Shown here: positions 8,997-18,171 of the stretch, in pieces | Numbering within the stretch: position 1 is the first letter of the stretch | How the letters are laid out: the number at the start of each line of letters is the position of its first letter | Source of the DNA: Mycetohabitans endofungorum | GTDB lineage: Bacteria > Pseudomonadota > Gammaproteobacteria > Burkholderiales > Burkholderiaceae | Length of the DNA stretch: 64,000 nt | Assembly (NCBI RefSeq): GCF_037477895.1 | Contig: NZ_CP132744.1 | Location: 1,736,001-1,800,000, forward strand | Reading direction: 5' to 3' | Notes under the pieces: model-generated | The model's database searches: none | Told to the model about the DNA's origin: nothing | What the model saw: only the letters and a program-made list of their open reading frames with translations | Position numbers and translations under genes: made by a program

Positions 8997-10265
8997 TCAG
9001 GCCGTTACCACGTTCTGCGTCAGCTGTAGCACGATAAACTCTGCCGGACGCACCGCCGCCAGCCCCACCTTGATAACCATCCGGCCGTTGTCAATATCGT
9101 CTTTCGTCATAGTCACATTCAGCCCGATCTGTACAAAATACGCCTGCTCAGGGGTACTGCCCTGCAACGCGCCCTGCTTCCATAAACCGTGCAAATAGTT
9201 GTCTACCGCCCCGCGCACCCGCTCCCACGTCGGCGCGCTGTTCGGCTCAAACAGCGCCGGGCTCATCGCCGTCCTAACATCCTTTTCCACCGCGTTGAAC
9301 AGACGCCGCACTGGCACGTACCGCCACGTCGTCTGATTCGACTGCAGCGTGCGTGCTCCCCAAATCAGGGGGCCGGTGCCGCGAAACGCACGGATCACAT
9401 TGATCGATTTGCCGCCTGAGTCCGGTACGTTGGCTTGTGCATTTACTGCATCCGAGACCTTGAACGCAGGCTGTGCGCCGATAATCTCGACGTTCGCCGG
9501 CGCCTTCCACACACCGCGCTCGCGATCCACACGCGCGTAGACACCCGCGACCGCCCCGCTCGGCGGAATAGGAATCGACTTTTTGCTTGCATCGACGACG
9601 CCGTCCATCGTCAACCACGGGTAGTACACCGCAGCATAAGGCGTGTCCGGGTAGCCCTCTGCCTGTTTGACTACATCATTAGGGTCACTGTTGCCATTCG
9701 TGTTCAGTTCGTTTTTCGGGCCATCGAAAATCGCAAAACACGTCTTGCCCACGCCGCATAACGTCGACACTGCAGTCTGAAAACTACCGGGGGTTGCACC
9801 CGCCTGCACCAGCAGCGTTACGTCGTCCAGCGCCGGTACCAACGCAGTGAGCTGATCGACCGGCGCGACATAGCAATACCCGCCGCCGTTCAAAAAGTAC
9901 AGTTTTAGCGACTGGTAAAGCGCGTTTTTCGCAAGAGCATTATCGAAATTTTTGCCTGCCATGTCACCCGCTGCTTTTTGCTTGGCCTGGTCTGTTTCGC
10001 CATTTTTTGGGGGCTTACTAATCGCAGTCTGTACCACATTTTGCCGCTTTGGGTTCAGTGCCGCGGTAACTGCCAGCCACGAATCGAACTGCGTCACTTT
10101 CGTGCCATCGATCGCCTCGTTCCACTCCTTCAAATCATTGCCGTCAGTGCTGGTCTTCGTCGCGTTAAACGCAAACACCGGCACCGCCGTCTGCCCGGTC
10201 TGAATCGACAGCGCCAGCCCGAACGGCTCCTCCACATATACCCCAGGTACCTTGTAATCGGCCAT
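8997..10265 (-). CDS. eCIS sheath protein, major (Afp2-like)
   Basis: A 422-residue contractile sheath protein. The ATG at 10265 is preferred over an in-frame ATG nine codons upstream because GAGGGG lies just before it and MADYKVPGVYVEE is the usual sheath N-terminus. Conserved blocks are GQTAVPVFAF, LYFLNGGGYCYV, GVYARVDRERGVWKAPANVE, RYVPVRRLFNAVE, FEPNSAPTWERV and YFVQIGLNVTMTKDDIDNGR. As first sheath gene after the tube gene it is probably the main contractile subunit. It has no inserted domain, which makes it the natural comparator for the Afp3-like paralogue. Confidence 0.93.
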   Translation of the reverse strand: MADYKVPGVYVEEPFGLALSIQTGQTAVPVFAFNATKTSTDGNDLKEWNEAIDGTKVTQFDSWLAVTAALNPKRQNVVQTAISKPPKNGETDQAKQKAAGDMAGKNFDNALAKNALYQSLKLYFLNGGGYCYVAPVDQLTALVPALDDVTLLVQAGATPGSFQTAVSTLCGVGKTCFAIFDGPKNELNTNGNSDPNDVVKQAEGYPDTPYAAVYYPWLTMDGVVDASKKSIPIPPSGAVAGVYARVDRERGVWKAPANVEIIGAQPAFKVSDAVNAQANVPDSGGKSINVIRAFRGTGPLIWGARTLQSNQTTWRYVPVRRLFNAVEKDVRTAMSPALFEPNSAPTWERVRGAVDNYLHGLWKQGALQGSTPEQAYFVQIGLNVTMTKDDIDNGRMVIKVGLAAVRPAEFIVLQLTQNVVTA

Positions 10266-10327
10266 GATCCCCTCTTTGCATTTGTTGCCCACTCATCGGC
10301 TCAACCGCTTGACATCGTGCGAATGGC

Positions 10328-10777
10328 TCAATGGAAATTCACCGTCACACGGTCCGCCGCCAGACTCAGCTCTTCGAAAGCCACCTCATTACTCGTCGCC
10401 TCCAGGCTCGGCGCGGTAAGTTTGGTCGGAAACGCATTACTCACGTTCCACGTGACTAACAGCTCCTTGCCCGACTCATCGGTCAAGCTAATAGAAATGT
10501 CTTTTTTATCCACTCGATTTAGTGAAATGGAACTCATCCAGTCATACAACTGGCTGTGCTTAGGCATCACCCCGCGCTTGAGCGTAAGCGTGACCGATTG
10601 CGCTTGCCCCGGCATCTGGTACAGGCCACCAAGCCCATCCTTGTACTCGATTTTTTCCACCGACTGCTCGAGCCCCGACACGCTGCTAAAGGCCATCTGC
10701 TCGTTGCCCACCGTGACCGTAAAGCGATAGGTCGGTATCGGATAAGTTGCCGCCATTGTCTTTGAATCCAGTGCCAT
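10328..10777 (-). CDS. eCIS major inner tube protein (Afp1-like)
   Basis: A 149-residue gp19/Hcp-like tube protein, first gene of the eCIS operon. Family features are YPIPTYRFTVTVGNEQMAFSSVSGLE, the LTLKRGVMPKHSQLYDWM segment, and WNVSNAFPTKLTAPSLEATSNEVAFEEL (shortened) near the C-terminus. TAGGAG lies about 8 nt upstream of the ATG. It is expected to stack into the rigid tube that holds effector cargo. A possible promoter lies 40-70 bp upstream. Confidence 0.94.
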   Translation of the reverse strand: MALDSKTMAATYPIPTYRFTVTVGNEQMAFSSVSGLEQSVEKIEYKDGLGGLYQMPGQAQSVTLTLKRGVMPKHSQLYDWMSSISLNRVDKKDISISLTDESGKELLVTWNVSNAFPTKLTAPSLEATSNEVAFEELSLAADRVTVNFH

Positions 10778-10818
10778 GTTTTGTACTCCTACTTAAAAAA
10801 GCTTTATTGGTTCGCTTT

Positions 10819-10846
10819 GTTACACTCCATTTCGGGCCTTTGCCAA
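10819..10846 (-). promoter_or_regulatory. Possible sigma-70 promoter of the eCIS operon
   Basis: On the minus strand TTGGCA (10846-10841) and TGTAAC (10824-10819) are separated by 16 bp. This predicts a leader of about 35 nt before the tube gene. The -10 box is poor, so this is tentative. Confidence 0.3.
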
Positions 10847-10917
10847 GCACAAAGCGCCCTCTCCCATTAAGCGGCACAAGTTAGCGCCAGAGCCGCCGTG
10901 CATTTCACAGGTTTAGT

Positions 10918-11169
10918 TCAGCGCTTCACGCGCCGCGTGCTCTGCTCGGTTTGCGCAGCGCATTGGCGGTACAGCCGCGCATACTTGCGCTCAAGCTCGT
11001 GCAGCTGCTCATGTAACTGCTCGTTGTCCTGCTCAAGCCTATGCAGCATCACCAGCGGATCGTGCGCGGGCCAGCGCGCTGACGTACACCCGTCCAACCA
11101 TGCCATTAGCTTGTTCAACGTTTTCATCGGGGGCTTGCTCCGCTTAGGCTTGCGCCATCGTTTCCTCAT
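10918..11169 (-). CDS. Small basic coiled-coil protein, unknown
   Basis: An 83-residue ORF (or 69 residues from the internal ATG at 11127) upstream of the tube gene and on the same strand. The N-terminus is strongly basic (RKRWRKPKRSK). The centre is a predicted amphipathic coiled coil (LEQDNEQLHEQLHELERKYARL). The tail is basic again. I do not recognise a family, and neither candidate start has a good ribosome binding site. Its position between the transposase-derived HTH gene and the eCIS operon could suggest a regulator or a transposon passenger, but it may not be expressed. Confidence 0.4.
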   Translation of the reverse strand: MRKRWRKPKRSKPPMKTLNKLMAWLDGCTSARWPAHDPLVMLHRLEQDNEQLHEQLHELERKYARLYRQCAAQTEQSTRRVKR

Positions 11170-11345
11170 GCACGCCCCGGCACCGGCGACCGGCCCGCGG
11201 CACCGTTCATCCGCTGATCGCCTACGGCCCCAAAGCGTGCATCGCCGTTAAATCAAGCTTAGACGATGCGCCGCTGTTCGATTAATACAACCTATTTTGA
11301 GAAAATCCGCCGCGCCCGTGACGGGTACACGCGGCGCAGGCGCGC

Positions 11346-11750
11346 TTAACCGGGACGACGAAAAGGGCTTGCTTGATAGTGGTACAGCGCACGCGACAGC
11401 CCCGCCAGCCGGCACGCTCGCGCCAAGCTCACGTTAAAACGCCGTCTTAGATAAACCACCAGCTCACGCCTCTTATGGGTGCACAATCCCTGTGCGCCCA
11501 GCGCTGCCTGCAGTAACTGACTGTCTAACTCTAGATACCTAACGCGCTTGCGCAGCCGTACGTTCTCGCGCTCCAGCACTTCGAGGCGCGCGAGTGTGCC
11601 TACATCCAACCCTGCATATGCTTTTTGAATCCGATACAGCGTTGCCGCACTGATTGACCACTGACGGCACACCTGCGATAGCGTTTCACCGGCCTGTCGT
11701 GCTTGCAACGCAGCGATCATCTCGACTGCACTGAGTTTTCGGCTTCTCAT
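11346..11750 (-). CDS. IS3-type OrfA-derived HTH protein
   Basis: A 134-residue protein. Residues 1-45 form an IS3 OrfA-like helix-turn-helix (LSQVCRQWSISAATLYRIQKAY). Residues 55-85 are the leucine-zipper-like part (LEVLERENVRLRKRVRYLEL). The last 40 residues (REL-VYLRRRFNVSLARACRLAG) look like the very beginning of an IS3 OrfB, fused in frame and then stopped. No DDE catalytic domain follows. The ATG at 11750 has AGGAG seven bases upstream. It could be a truncated IS407-like element or a domesticated DNA-binding regulator of the adjacent eCIS operon; the intact reading frame and good ribosome binding site leave the second option open. Confidence 0.65.
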   Translation of the reverse strand: MRSRKLSAVEMIAALQARQAGETLSQVCRQWSISAATLYRIQKAYAGLDVGTLARLEVLERENVRLRKRVRYLELDSQLLQAALGAQGLCTHKRRELVVYLRRRFNVSLARACRLAGLSRALYHYQASPFRRPG

Positions 11751-12488
11751 GTCACTTCTCCTATTGTTGAAATAACATGAGAAAGCAAACCACCGCGCTT
11801 TTTCAACCACTTCAATGATGCTGTTTTTGTCGAAAAGCTTAAGCACAGCATGATCAAAATAGCCTGTACTAGATTAAATGACAACGTTGAACTATGGGCG
11901 TAAGAGTCTCCGACTCTAGCTAGTGAATTGGAGCGGGAGAAATGAGCCTTTAGCCCTGCCATCCAACTGACCTGGTGATGACATGGTGGAATGATGCGCG
12001 ATGACACCGCGCGATGTGTTTAACGCCATGTAAGCAACGGTGCACGCGAGGTGGATAATGAGGTAATTAACTATGTTACTGACGTTTCATACTAATATTA
12101 TTCGGTCAATATCACAGCAATTTAAACGATCAAACTGCAATACAGTCACATTCAAACATTTATGAAAAAATAAGCCGTGTGTCAAGTATCGCGGTTACCG
12201 CGTTTGCCTTCTTCACATCATGGCTGGTCAACAGCGGGCATTGCGCCCGCCAACGCATAAGCCTTCGGAAAACCGGGAAGCCGGCAGTAAGCTTTTCGCG
12301 TTTGCAGACAAGGCAGTCCAGATGCGCGGACCGCGGCACGTCAGTGACGCCGACAAACTGTTCAACTGAAGGGTGCGCGACGCACTGTCGTGCCTCGGCT
12401 TACGGCTCCTGAAGCAGCCCACGCGTACTAGCTGAGCCAGCGCAGCCGACGGCCGGCGCCGTGCATCACGCGCTACTTATCTCTTTCG
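11751..12488. other. Non-coding, partly AT-rich stretch
   Basis: About 12060-12175 is notably AT-rich. I find no gene here. The part after 12370 may be the unrecognisable 5' portion of the recombinase remnant that follows. Confidence 0.5.
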
Positions 12489-12790
12489 CTGTGGGACGAG
12501 GTCAAAGACTTTGTCAAGCCGCTGCCCCAAGAAACTGCAGCGCAGCAGCGTTTACTACGCCCACTGCCGCTGTCTAACCACGCTCTTCTACTACACAAGG
12601 CCTGCGCCTTTCCGAGGTCGCCCAAGGCACCATAGGCGACTTCTCGCGGCACCTAGGCCCGGACGGACAGGACCAGTAGTGGCTTGACATCGTGGGTAAG
12701 GGGCAACGCGCGCGGCTCGTGCCCGCGATCGCCAAAGTGGATCGTTGCGCTAGCCCGCTACCGGCAAGCGTGTGGCCTGCCCTCACTGCC
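12489..12790 (+). pseudogene. Tyrosine recombinase (phage integrase) remnant
   Basis: Translation from 12489 gives LWDEVKDFVKPLPQETAAQQ. The frame then shifts near 12592 to TQGLRLSEVAQGTIGDFSRH, a TAG interrupts at 12677-12679, and WLDIVGKGQRARLVPA follows. These are the successive landmarks of the catalytic domain of XerC/phage-type integrases (the TGLR-SE box with catalytic Arg, then the WL-V-GKG-K-R-VP box with catalytic Lys). The C-terminal HxxR and Tyr region is absent. At least one frameshift, one stop and both ends are lost, so it is inactive. It abuts tRNA-Ala, a usual integration site. Confidence 0.8.
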
Positions 12791-12822
12791 CCGCCGGGCC
12801 GAGGGCACGCCGCTGGTAAATT

Positions 12823-12853
12823 AAAAAAGCTTTGATTTCTCAAAGCTTTTTTT
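12823..12853 (-). terminator. Rho-independent terminator after gltX/tRNA-Ala
   Basis: AAAAAAGCTTTGA pairs with TCAAAGCTTTTTT around a TTTC loop. On the minus strand the stem ends in a T-run 30 bp beyond the tRNA 3' end; A/T tails on both sides make it potentially bidirectional. Confidence 0.8.
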
Positions 12854-12882
12854 GCTACTTCGGCTTTCTGTTGACTATGTCT

Positions 12883-12958
<76 letters not shown>

Positions 12959-13030
12959 GACAGAGAACGAGATTCTAGGGACAAACCGACCATTTGTAAA
13001 GCCCCTTGACGCAAAATTCTGTCACCGCGC

Positions 13031-14431
13031 TCAAGACAGCACCGCCCTCAACCGCTCGAGTACCGTCTCGCGACCGAACAAATACAGCACCGCATCGATC
13101 GACGGCGTATGCGTCGTTCCGGCCACCAGCAGACGTACTGGCATCGCCAGCTGCGGCATCTTAAGCTTGTGGGCTGCCAGCACCGCCTTCAACGCCGTCC
13201 CGATCGCCTCCTTCGTCCAGTCGATCCCCGCAAGGGCTTCGATAAACTCGGCAAGCGCGGGACGTACGGCATCCGTCAGATGTCGCTCAAGCTCCTGCGC
13301 TGCCGGCGCCGGCGTCCGATAAAACATCACCGCGCTCTCGGCGATCTCCTTGACGGTGTTCGCACGATCCTTAAACAGCGCGACAACGCCGTCCAATGGC
13401 GCCCCCCGTGTCGCATCGACACTAAGCGCGGTCAGCATCGGCAACGCGAGCGACGCCAGGCGCGCGTTGTCGGCTTCCTTCAGATAATGGTTATTCAACC
13501 ACTTCAGCTTATTGGCGTCGTACTGTGCCGGCGACTTGCCCAGGTGCTCGAGGTCGAACCATTCGACGAACTGCTCACGCGAGAAGATCTCCGCATCGCC
13601 GTGCGCCCAACCAAGCCGAGCAAGATAATTCAACACCGCCTCGGGCAGGTAGCCCTCATCGCGATACCCCGTCACGCTCATCGCACCATTGCGCTTGCTC
13701 ATCTTCTCGCCTTGCTCGTTGAGCACCGTGGGCAAATGCGCATACACGGGAGGCGTGCCGCCCAGCGCACGCAGGATATTAATCTGGCGTGGCGTGTTGT
13801 TCACATGGTCGTCGCCACGGATCACGTGCGTGATTGCCATGTCCAGGTCATCGACCACCACGCAGAAGTTATACGTGGGCGTACCGTCGGGCCGCGCGAT
13901 GACCAGGTCGTCAAGCTCGTCGTTCGAAATCTCAATGCGCCCCTTGACCGCATCGTCCCATACCACCGTGCCGCTCAGCGGATTCTTAAATCGCACGACG
14001 GGCTGCACGCCGGCGGGCGGCGTCGGCAGCACCTTGCCTGGTTCGGGCCGCCAGGTGCCGTCATAGCGTGGCTTTAAGCCCGCCTCGCGCTGCCGTTCGC
14101 GCAGTGCATCCAGTTCCTCGGGCGACATGTAGCACGGATACGCGAGACCCTGATCGAGCAGTTGCTTGATCACGTCGCGATAGCGGTCCATCCGCTGCAT
14201 CTGATAGTACGGCCCTTCGTCAAAATCAAGCCCGAGCCACTGCATGCCATCGAGGATCGCCTGCGTGGCTGCCTCGGTCGATCGCTCGATGTCAGTATCT
14301 TCAATGCGCAGAATAAACGTGCCGTGATGTTTGCGGGCAAACGCCCACGGATAAAGCGCGGAGCGAATGTTGCCAAGATGGATGAAGCCGGTCGGGCTCG
14401 GCGCAAAGCGGGTACGTACGGAGGTGGTCAT
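13031..14431 (-). CDS. gltX: Glutamyl-tRNA synthetase
   Basis: A 466-residue class I aminoacyl-tRNA synthetase charging tRNA-Glu in the cytoplasm. The Rossmann catalytic domain starts at once: [22 protein letters not shown] contains the HIGH-equivalent HLG, shortened here to its key part. The KMSKS-equivalent EKMSKRNGA lies near residue 245. The remainder is the anticodon-binding helical domain. Length equals that of usual bacterial GltX. It is probably co-transcribed with the tRNA-Ala downstream and ended by the terminator at 12.83 kb. Confidence 0.98.
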   Translation of the reverse strand: MTTSVRTRFAPSPTGFIHLGNIRSALYPWAFARKHHGTFILRIEDTDIERSTEAATQAILDGMQWLGLDFDEGPYYQMQRMDRYRDVIKQLLDQGLAYPCYMSPEELDALRERQREAGLKPRYDGTWRPEPGKVLPTPPAGVQPVVRFKNPLSGTVVWDDAVKGRIEISNDELDDLVIARPDGTPTYNFCVVVDDLDMAITHVIRGDDHVNNTPRQINILRALGGTPPVYAHLPTVLNEQGEKMSKRNGAMSVTGYRDEGYLPEAVLNYLARLGWAHGDAEIFSREQFVEWFDLEHLGKSPAQYDANKLKWLNNHYLKEADNARLASLALPMLTALSVDATRGAPLDGVVALFKDRANTVKEIAESAVMFYRTPAPAAQELERHLTDAVRPALAEFIEALAGIDWTKEAIGTALKAVLAAHKLKMPQLAMPVRLLVAGTTHTPSIDAVLYLFGRETVLERLRAVLS

Positions 14432-14645
14432 TGCAGATCAGGTGGTTCGAGGCATGGCCCGCGGTTCGAGGCAAGACTCGCGGGACCGGGCAAGCCATCA
14501 TTATACCGGTGCGGCCGCGACGCCCCGGGCAATGTCAGAGCAATGCGCCTAGTCAAGGCAATACGCCTATAATGCGCGCGGGGCACCGTCGTTGCCGTGT
14601 CGCGGCAACATCGACCTGTGCGCCCACTTCGTGCTGGAGATTTCG

Positions 14646-15569
14646 TTGAAGCTGTTTGCTGTTTCGCCCACCCGCCGCCGCTTGCTCGGCGCCGCGACGG
14701 CCACGCTGCTTGCTGCATGCACCGGCGCTAAGACCCGCTCCAATATAGCCGCCCCCTCGCTGCCGCCCGCCACACCGCCCCGCCCGCTAAAGATCGGGTT
14801 GGCGCTCGGCGGAGGCGCGGCGCGTGGTTTCGCCCACATCGGTGTCATTAAGGCGCTCGAGGCGCGCGGCATCGAGGCCGATATGGTTGTCGGCACCAGC
14901 GCCGGCTCAGTCATCGCGGCCTTGTATGCGTCCGGTATGACCGGCCTGCAGATGAACAAGCTTGCGTTGACGATGAACGAGGCGGCGATCAGCGACTGGG
15001 CGCTGCCCTTGCGCTCACGCGGCTTCCTCAAAGGCGTCGCGCTGCAAAACTATATCAACACCACGCTGAACAACCGGCCGATCGAAAAGATGGCCCGTTC
15101 ACTGGGCATCGTGGCAACCGACCTGAAAAGCGGCCAGCCGATCCTGTTTCAGCGGGGCAATACCGGCATCGCGGTACGTGCTTCGTGCAGCGTGCCGTCG
15201 ATATTTGAGCCGGTGCGCATCGGCGATCGCGAATATGTTGACGGTGGCCTGGTGAGCCCGGTGCCAGCCGCGTTCGCCCGCAAAATGGGGGCCGATTTCG
15301 TGATCGCCATCGACATCTCGCAGCGCCCGGAAAGCGGTCTGACACGCAGTTCGTTCGACGTGCTGATGCAGACCTTCGCGATCATGGGGCAGTCGATCAA
15401 AACCTACGAACTCGACAAATATGCCGATATCGTGGTCCATCCCAACCTCGCCGCGATGAGCGGCAGCGATTTCGGCCAGCGGAACGCGGCGATCCTCGCC
15501 GGAGAAGAGGCCGTTAATCGGATTTTCCCGCAATTGCAGCAAAGGCTCGCGCTGGCCCGCTCACAGTAA
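14646..15569 (+). CDS. Patatin-like phospholipase lipoprotein (RssA-type)
   Basis: A patatin/RssA-family serine lipid hydrolase of 307 residues. I choose the TTG at 14646 because GGAGA lies five bases before it and it yields a proper lipoprotein signal: twin Arg in the n-region (SPTRRRLL), then LLAAC as lipobox, followed by a Pro-rich linker. Catalytic features are the oxyanion loop GGGAARG, the nucleophile elbow GTSAG and the DGG dyad motif. It is therefore probably a membrane-anchored periplasmic esterase. It runs divergently from gltX and convergently with the NlpC gene. Confidence 0.9.
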   Translation: MKLFAVSPTRRRLLGAATATLLAACTGAKTRSNIAAPSLPPATPPRPLKIGLALGGGAARGFAHIGVIKALEARGIEADMVVGTSAGSVIAALYASGMTGLQMNKLALTMNEAAISDWALPLRSRGFLKGVALQNYINTTLNNRPIEKMARSLGIVATDLKSGQPILFQRGNTGIAVRASCSVPSIFEPVRIGDREYVDGGLVSPVPAAFARKMGADFVIAIDISQRPESGLTRSSFDVLMQTFAIMGQSIKTYELDKYADIVVHPNLAAMSGSDFGQRNAAILAGEEAVNRIFPQLQQRLALARSQ

Positions 15570-15613
15570 ACGCACAGACATGGGCGATCCGGTCAGCGCG
15601 CGGCCGGGAGCGT

Positions 15614-16300
15614 TCAGTCCGATGTCGATGTGCTGACGCGTTGCCGCAACGCGTCAGCCTTCGCCGGATACGCGGCGTCAAGCCGACGCGCGCCGGTAAA
15701 CCGCTTTTCCCAGTACCCGCTATCCAGTTCATCGACGCGGATCGTACTGCCGGTCGACGGCGAATGCACGAACTTGTTGTCGCCGATATAGATGCCCACG
15801 TGCGAGAACGTGCGACGCATCGTATTGAAGAACACCAAGTCGCCCGGCTTCAATTCGCTCATCTTGACCTTTTCGCCGACGCGGCTCATTTCCTCTGCGC
15901 GACGCGGCAGCGTCAGGCCGAGCGTGTCTTGGAACACGTAACGGACGAAGCCGCTGCAGTCCAGACCCGAACTGGGCGAGTTGCCCCCCCACCGATAACG
16001 CACCCCGATCATGTTGAGCGCGCCGACGACCACATCGCCAGCCTTAGTGGCCATGCCGGAAAGAAACGCATGGGTATTGGACGAAAAGGTCTGGCTCGCG
16101 CTTTGCTGGGAAGCCTGGGCACCGCTCTGCGTCGCGCCGTCTTGTGCCGCCAGTGGCCGGGAACCCCGCCCCAGGTTGGCACTTTTTTGCCAACTTCCTG
16201 TTTCGTCGGCGTACGCCCCATTTACTCCAGCCATCAACGCGCCGAGGAACACGCTAGCAACAATTCGAACGCAAGCTTGTTTCAGATTGATATGCTGCAT
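15614..16300 (-). CDS. NlpC/P60 family cell-wall hydrolase
   Basis: A 228-residue secreted protein. It has an N-terminal signal peptide ending near GAYA, a Ser/Gln-rich linker to about residue 75, and an NlpC/P60 domain from about residue 95. The catalytic Cys is in DCSGFVRYVF, and the His is in FSHVGIYIG with the supporting polar residue following in the HSPSTG region. Such enzymes cleave gamma-D-glutamyl-diaminopimelate bonds in murein stem peptides. It stands alone between the patatin gene and the yej operon. Confidence 0.93.
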   Translation of the reverse strand: MQHINLKQACVRIVASVFLGALMAGVNGAYADETGSWQKSANLGRGSRPLAAQDGATQSGAQASQQSASQTFSSNTHAFLSGMATKAGDVVVGALNMIGVRYRWGGNSPSSGLDCSGFVRYVFQDTLGLTLPRRAEEMSRVGEKVKMSELKPGDLVFFNTMRRTFSHVGIYIGDNKFVHSPSTGSTIRVDELDSGYWEKRFTGARRLDAAYPAKADALRQRVSTSTSD

Positions 16301-16416
16301 CGGATCGGTAGTATTTTCTGGGAAAACTTGAGAAATCAGGGGGATGCGGAAAAGTTTGGACGATACTAACCAGTGTTTATTACGCTGTCAAAGAAAATAG
16401 GCAATTCCAATTATTT

Positions 16417-18117
16417 TCATAAGGTTATTCGTTCCCGCTCGTCCGACTTCGCATCAAATTTGGCAGCTTTCAATAACTGACGCGTGTAAGGATGGGTCGG
16501 CGCATGCAGCAGCACCTCGGTGGGTGCGACTTCGACGACCGTACCACCCTGGATGACGACAACCCGATGTGCGATCGCCGCGATGACCTCCAGGTCGTGC
16601 GAGATGAACACATAGCCGAGGTTGTACTTTTGTTGCAACCGCGATAGCAAATGCAGCACTTGCTGCTGAATCGACACGTCAAGGGCACTGGTCGGCTCGT
16701 CTAGCACCAGAACCTGCGGCTCGACAATGAGGGCACGCGCAATAGCGATCCGCTGACGCTGCCCACCGGAGAATTCGTGCGGATAGCGTAACAATGCGGT
16801 ACGATCGATGCCGACCTCCCGCAATGTGGCGATCACCTTTGCGCGCCGCGCGGCCTCGTCCAGACCCGGCGCATGCAGCGCGAGCCCTTCGCCGACGATT
16901 TGCTCGACCGTTTGGTGTGGCGAAAGCGAACTGAACGGATCTTGAAAGACGACCTGGATCTGCGCGCGCAACGCTCGGCGCTGGCGTCCACGGAACGAGC
17001 CTAGAGGCCGACCGCGAAACTCGATCGTGCCGGTATCGGTGTGCTGCAGGCCGAGCAACGCCATCGCCAACGTCGATTTTCCGGAACCGGATTCGCCCAC
17101 CACGCCCAACGTCTCGCCCTGGCGCACGGCGACGCTAGCGCCCTCTAGCGCCACGAAGCGGCGCGGCGCGAACCACTCGGCAAGGGTGCGAGGCCGCTTC
17201 GGGAACGACACGCGAATGTCGCGCGCCTCCAGCAGCACCGGCGCAATCGGCAACACCGGCAAGATGTTGCGCACTGGCCGACTCGCCAGCAACCGTTGCG
17301 TGTACGGATGCTGCGGCGCGGAGAAAATTTGCTCGACAGTGCCCGTCTCCACGAGTCTACCCTGCTCCATTACCGCAATGCGCTGCGCGAAGCGCCGCAC
17401 CAGGTTCAGGTCATGGGTGATCAGTAGCACCGCCATGCCGTGTGGATGGATATCGCGCGCCTGTTGCAACTCGAGCAGTAACTCCACGATCTGGCCCCGA
17501 ATGGTTACATCCAGTGCCGTGGTCGGTTCGTCCGCGAGCAGCAACTGCGGCCGGCACGCGAGCGCCATCGCAATCATTGCCCGCTGCCGCTGGCCGCCGG
17601 AGAGCTGATGCGGGTAGTCGTCCACCCGCCGAGGCGCGTCGTCGATGCCGGTACGGGCAAGCAACGCGATCGCTCGGCGCCGCGCCTGGCGCTCGTCCAC
17701 GCCGTCATGCCATCGGATCGATTCGATGATTTGCTTGCCGATTGTATACAACGGATTGAGCGCGCTCATCGGCTCCTGAAAAATCATCGCGATCTGGGCA
17801 CCGCGCACACTGCGCATGCGCCTTTCGCTCAACGTAAGCAGATCTTCGCCAGCGAAACGGATCGCGCCGTCCAGTTGCGCGTCGCGCAGCAGACGCAGCA
17901 CGGACAGCGCGGTCACGGTCTTGCCCGATCCGGATTCGCCGACCAACGCGACCCGCTCCCCCCGGCCAATGGCCAGACTGAGGTCATGAACGGCGATCGA
18001 CTCGCCGAAACGCACCTGCAAGTGCTCGATCGACAGCAGCGGCTGCGACTGAACCGACGGAACGGCCACCTCAACTGTCGGCGGGAATGCTTGCGTCATT
18101 GTCATCGTAGGGTTCAT
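16417..18117 (-). CDS. yejF: Peptide ABC transporter, duplicated ATPase (YejF)
   Basis: A 566-residue protein with two complete ABC ATPase modules. The first has Walker A GESGSGKT and signature LSGGQRQR; the second has GESGSGKS and FSGGQRQR, each followed by a DEPT Walker B. It energises oligopeptide import through YejB/YejE and, in enterobacteria, microcin C uptake. It is the last gene of the yejABEF order here, 54 bp beyond yejE. Confidence 0.95.
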   Translation of the reverse strand: MNPTMTMTQAFPPTVEVAVPSVQSQPLLSIEHLQVRFGESIAVHDLSLAIGRGERVALVGESGSGKTVTALSVLRLLRDAQLDGAIRFAGEDLLTLSERRMRSVRGAQIAMIFQEPMSALNPLYTIGKQIIESIRWHDGVDERQARRRAIALLARTGIDDAPRRVDDYPHQLSGGQRQRAMIAMALACRPQLLLADEPTTALDVTIRGQIVELLLELQQARDIHPHGMAVLLITHDLNLVRRFAQRIAVMEQGRLVETGTVEQIFSAPQHPYTQRLLASRPVRNILPVLPIAPVLLEARDIRVSFPKRPRTLAEWFAPRRFVALEGASVAVRQGETLGVVGESGSGKSTLAMALLGLQHTDTGTIEFRGRPLGSFRGRQRRALRAQIQVVFQDPFSSLSPHQTVEQIVGEGLALHAPGLDEAARRAKVIATLREVGIDRTALLRYPHEFSGGQRQRIAIARALIVEPQVLVLDEPTSALDVSIQQQVLHLLSRLQQKYNLGYVFISHDLEVIAAIAHRVVVIQGGTVVEVAPTEVLLHAPTHPYTRQLLKAAKFDAKSDERERITL

Positions 18118-18171
18118 TTCATCAGGCGGCTACCCGAGCAGCACGACGGCGCGGCACCGGCGGACACCACG

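Noticed and set aside
1..10777. Cluster as a type VI secretion system or tailed prophage
   Set aside because: No TssB/TssC, TssJLM or ClpV-type genes and no capsid or portal genes; presence of DUF5908, LysM and two tube plus three sheath paralogues is the eCIS pattern.
10778..10917. Sigma-54 promoter upstream of the eCIS tube gene
   Set aside because: A TGGCGC...TGTGC stretch exists but the GG-to-GC spacing is 11 rather than 10, so the match fails.
12228..12422. 64-residue minus-strand ORF
   Set aside because: No homology, no ribosome binding site, and antisense to the probable 5' part of the decayed recombinase.
13109..14077. 322-residue plus-strand ORF
   Set aside because: Antisense to gltX; open because of GC-rich codon bias.
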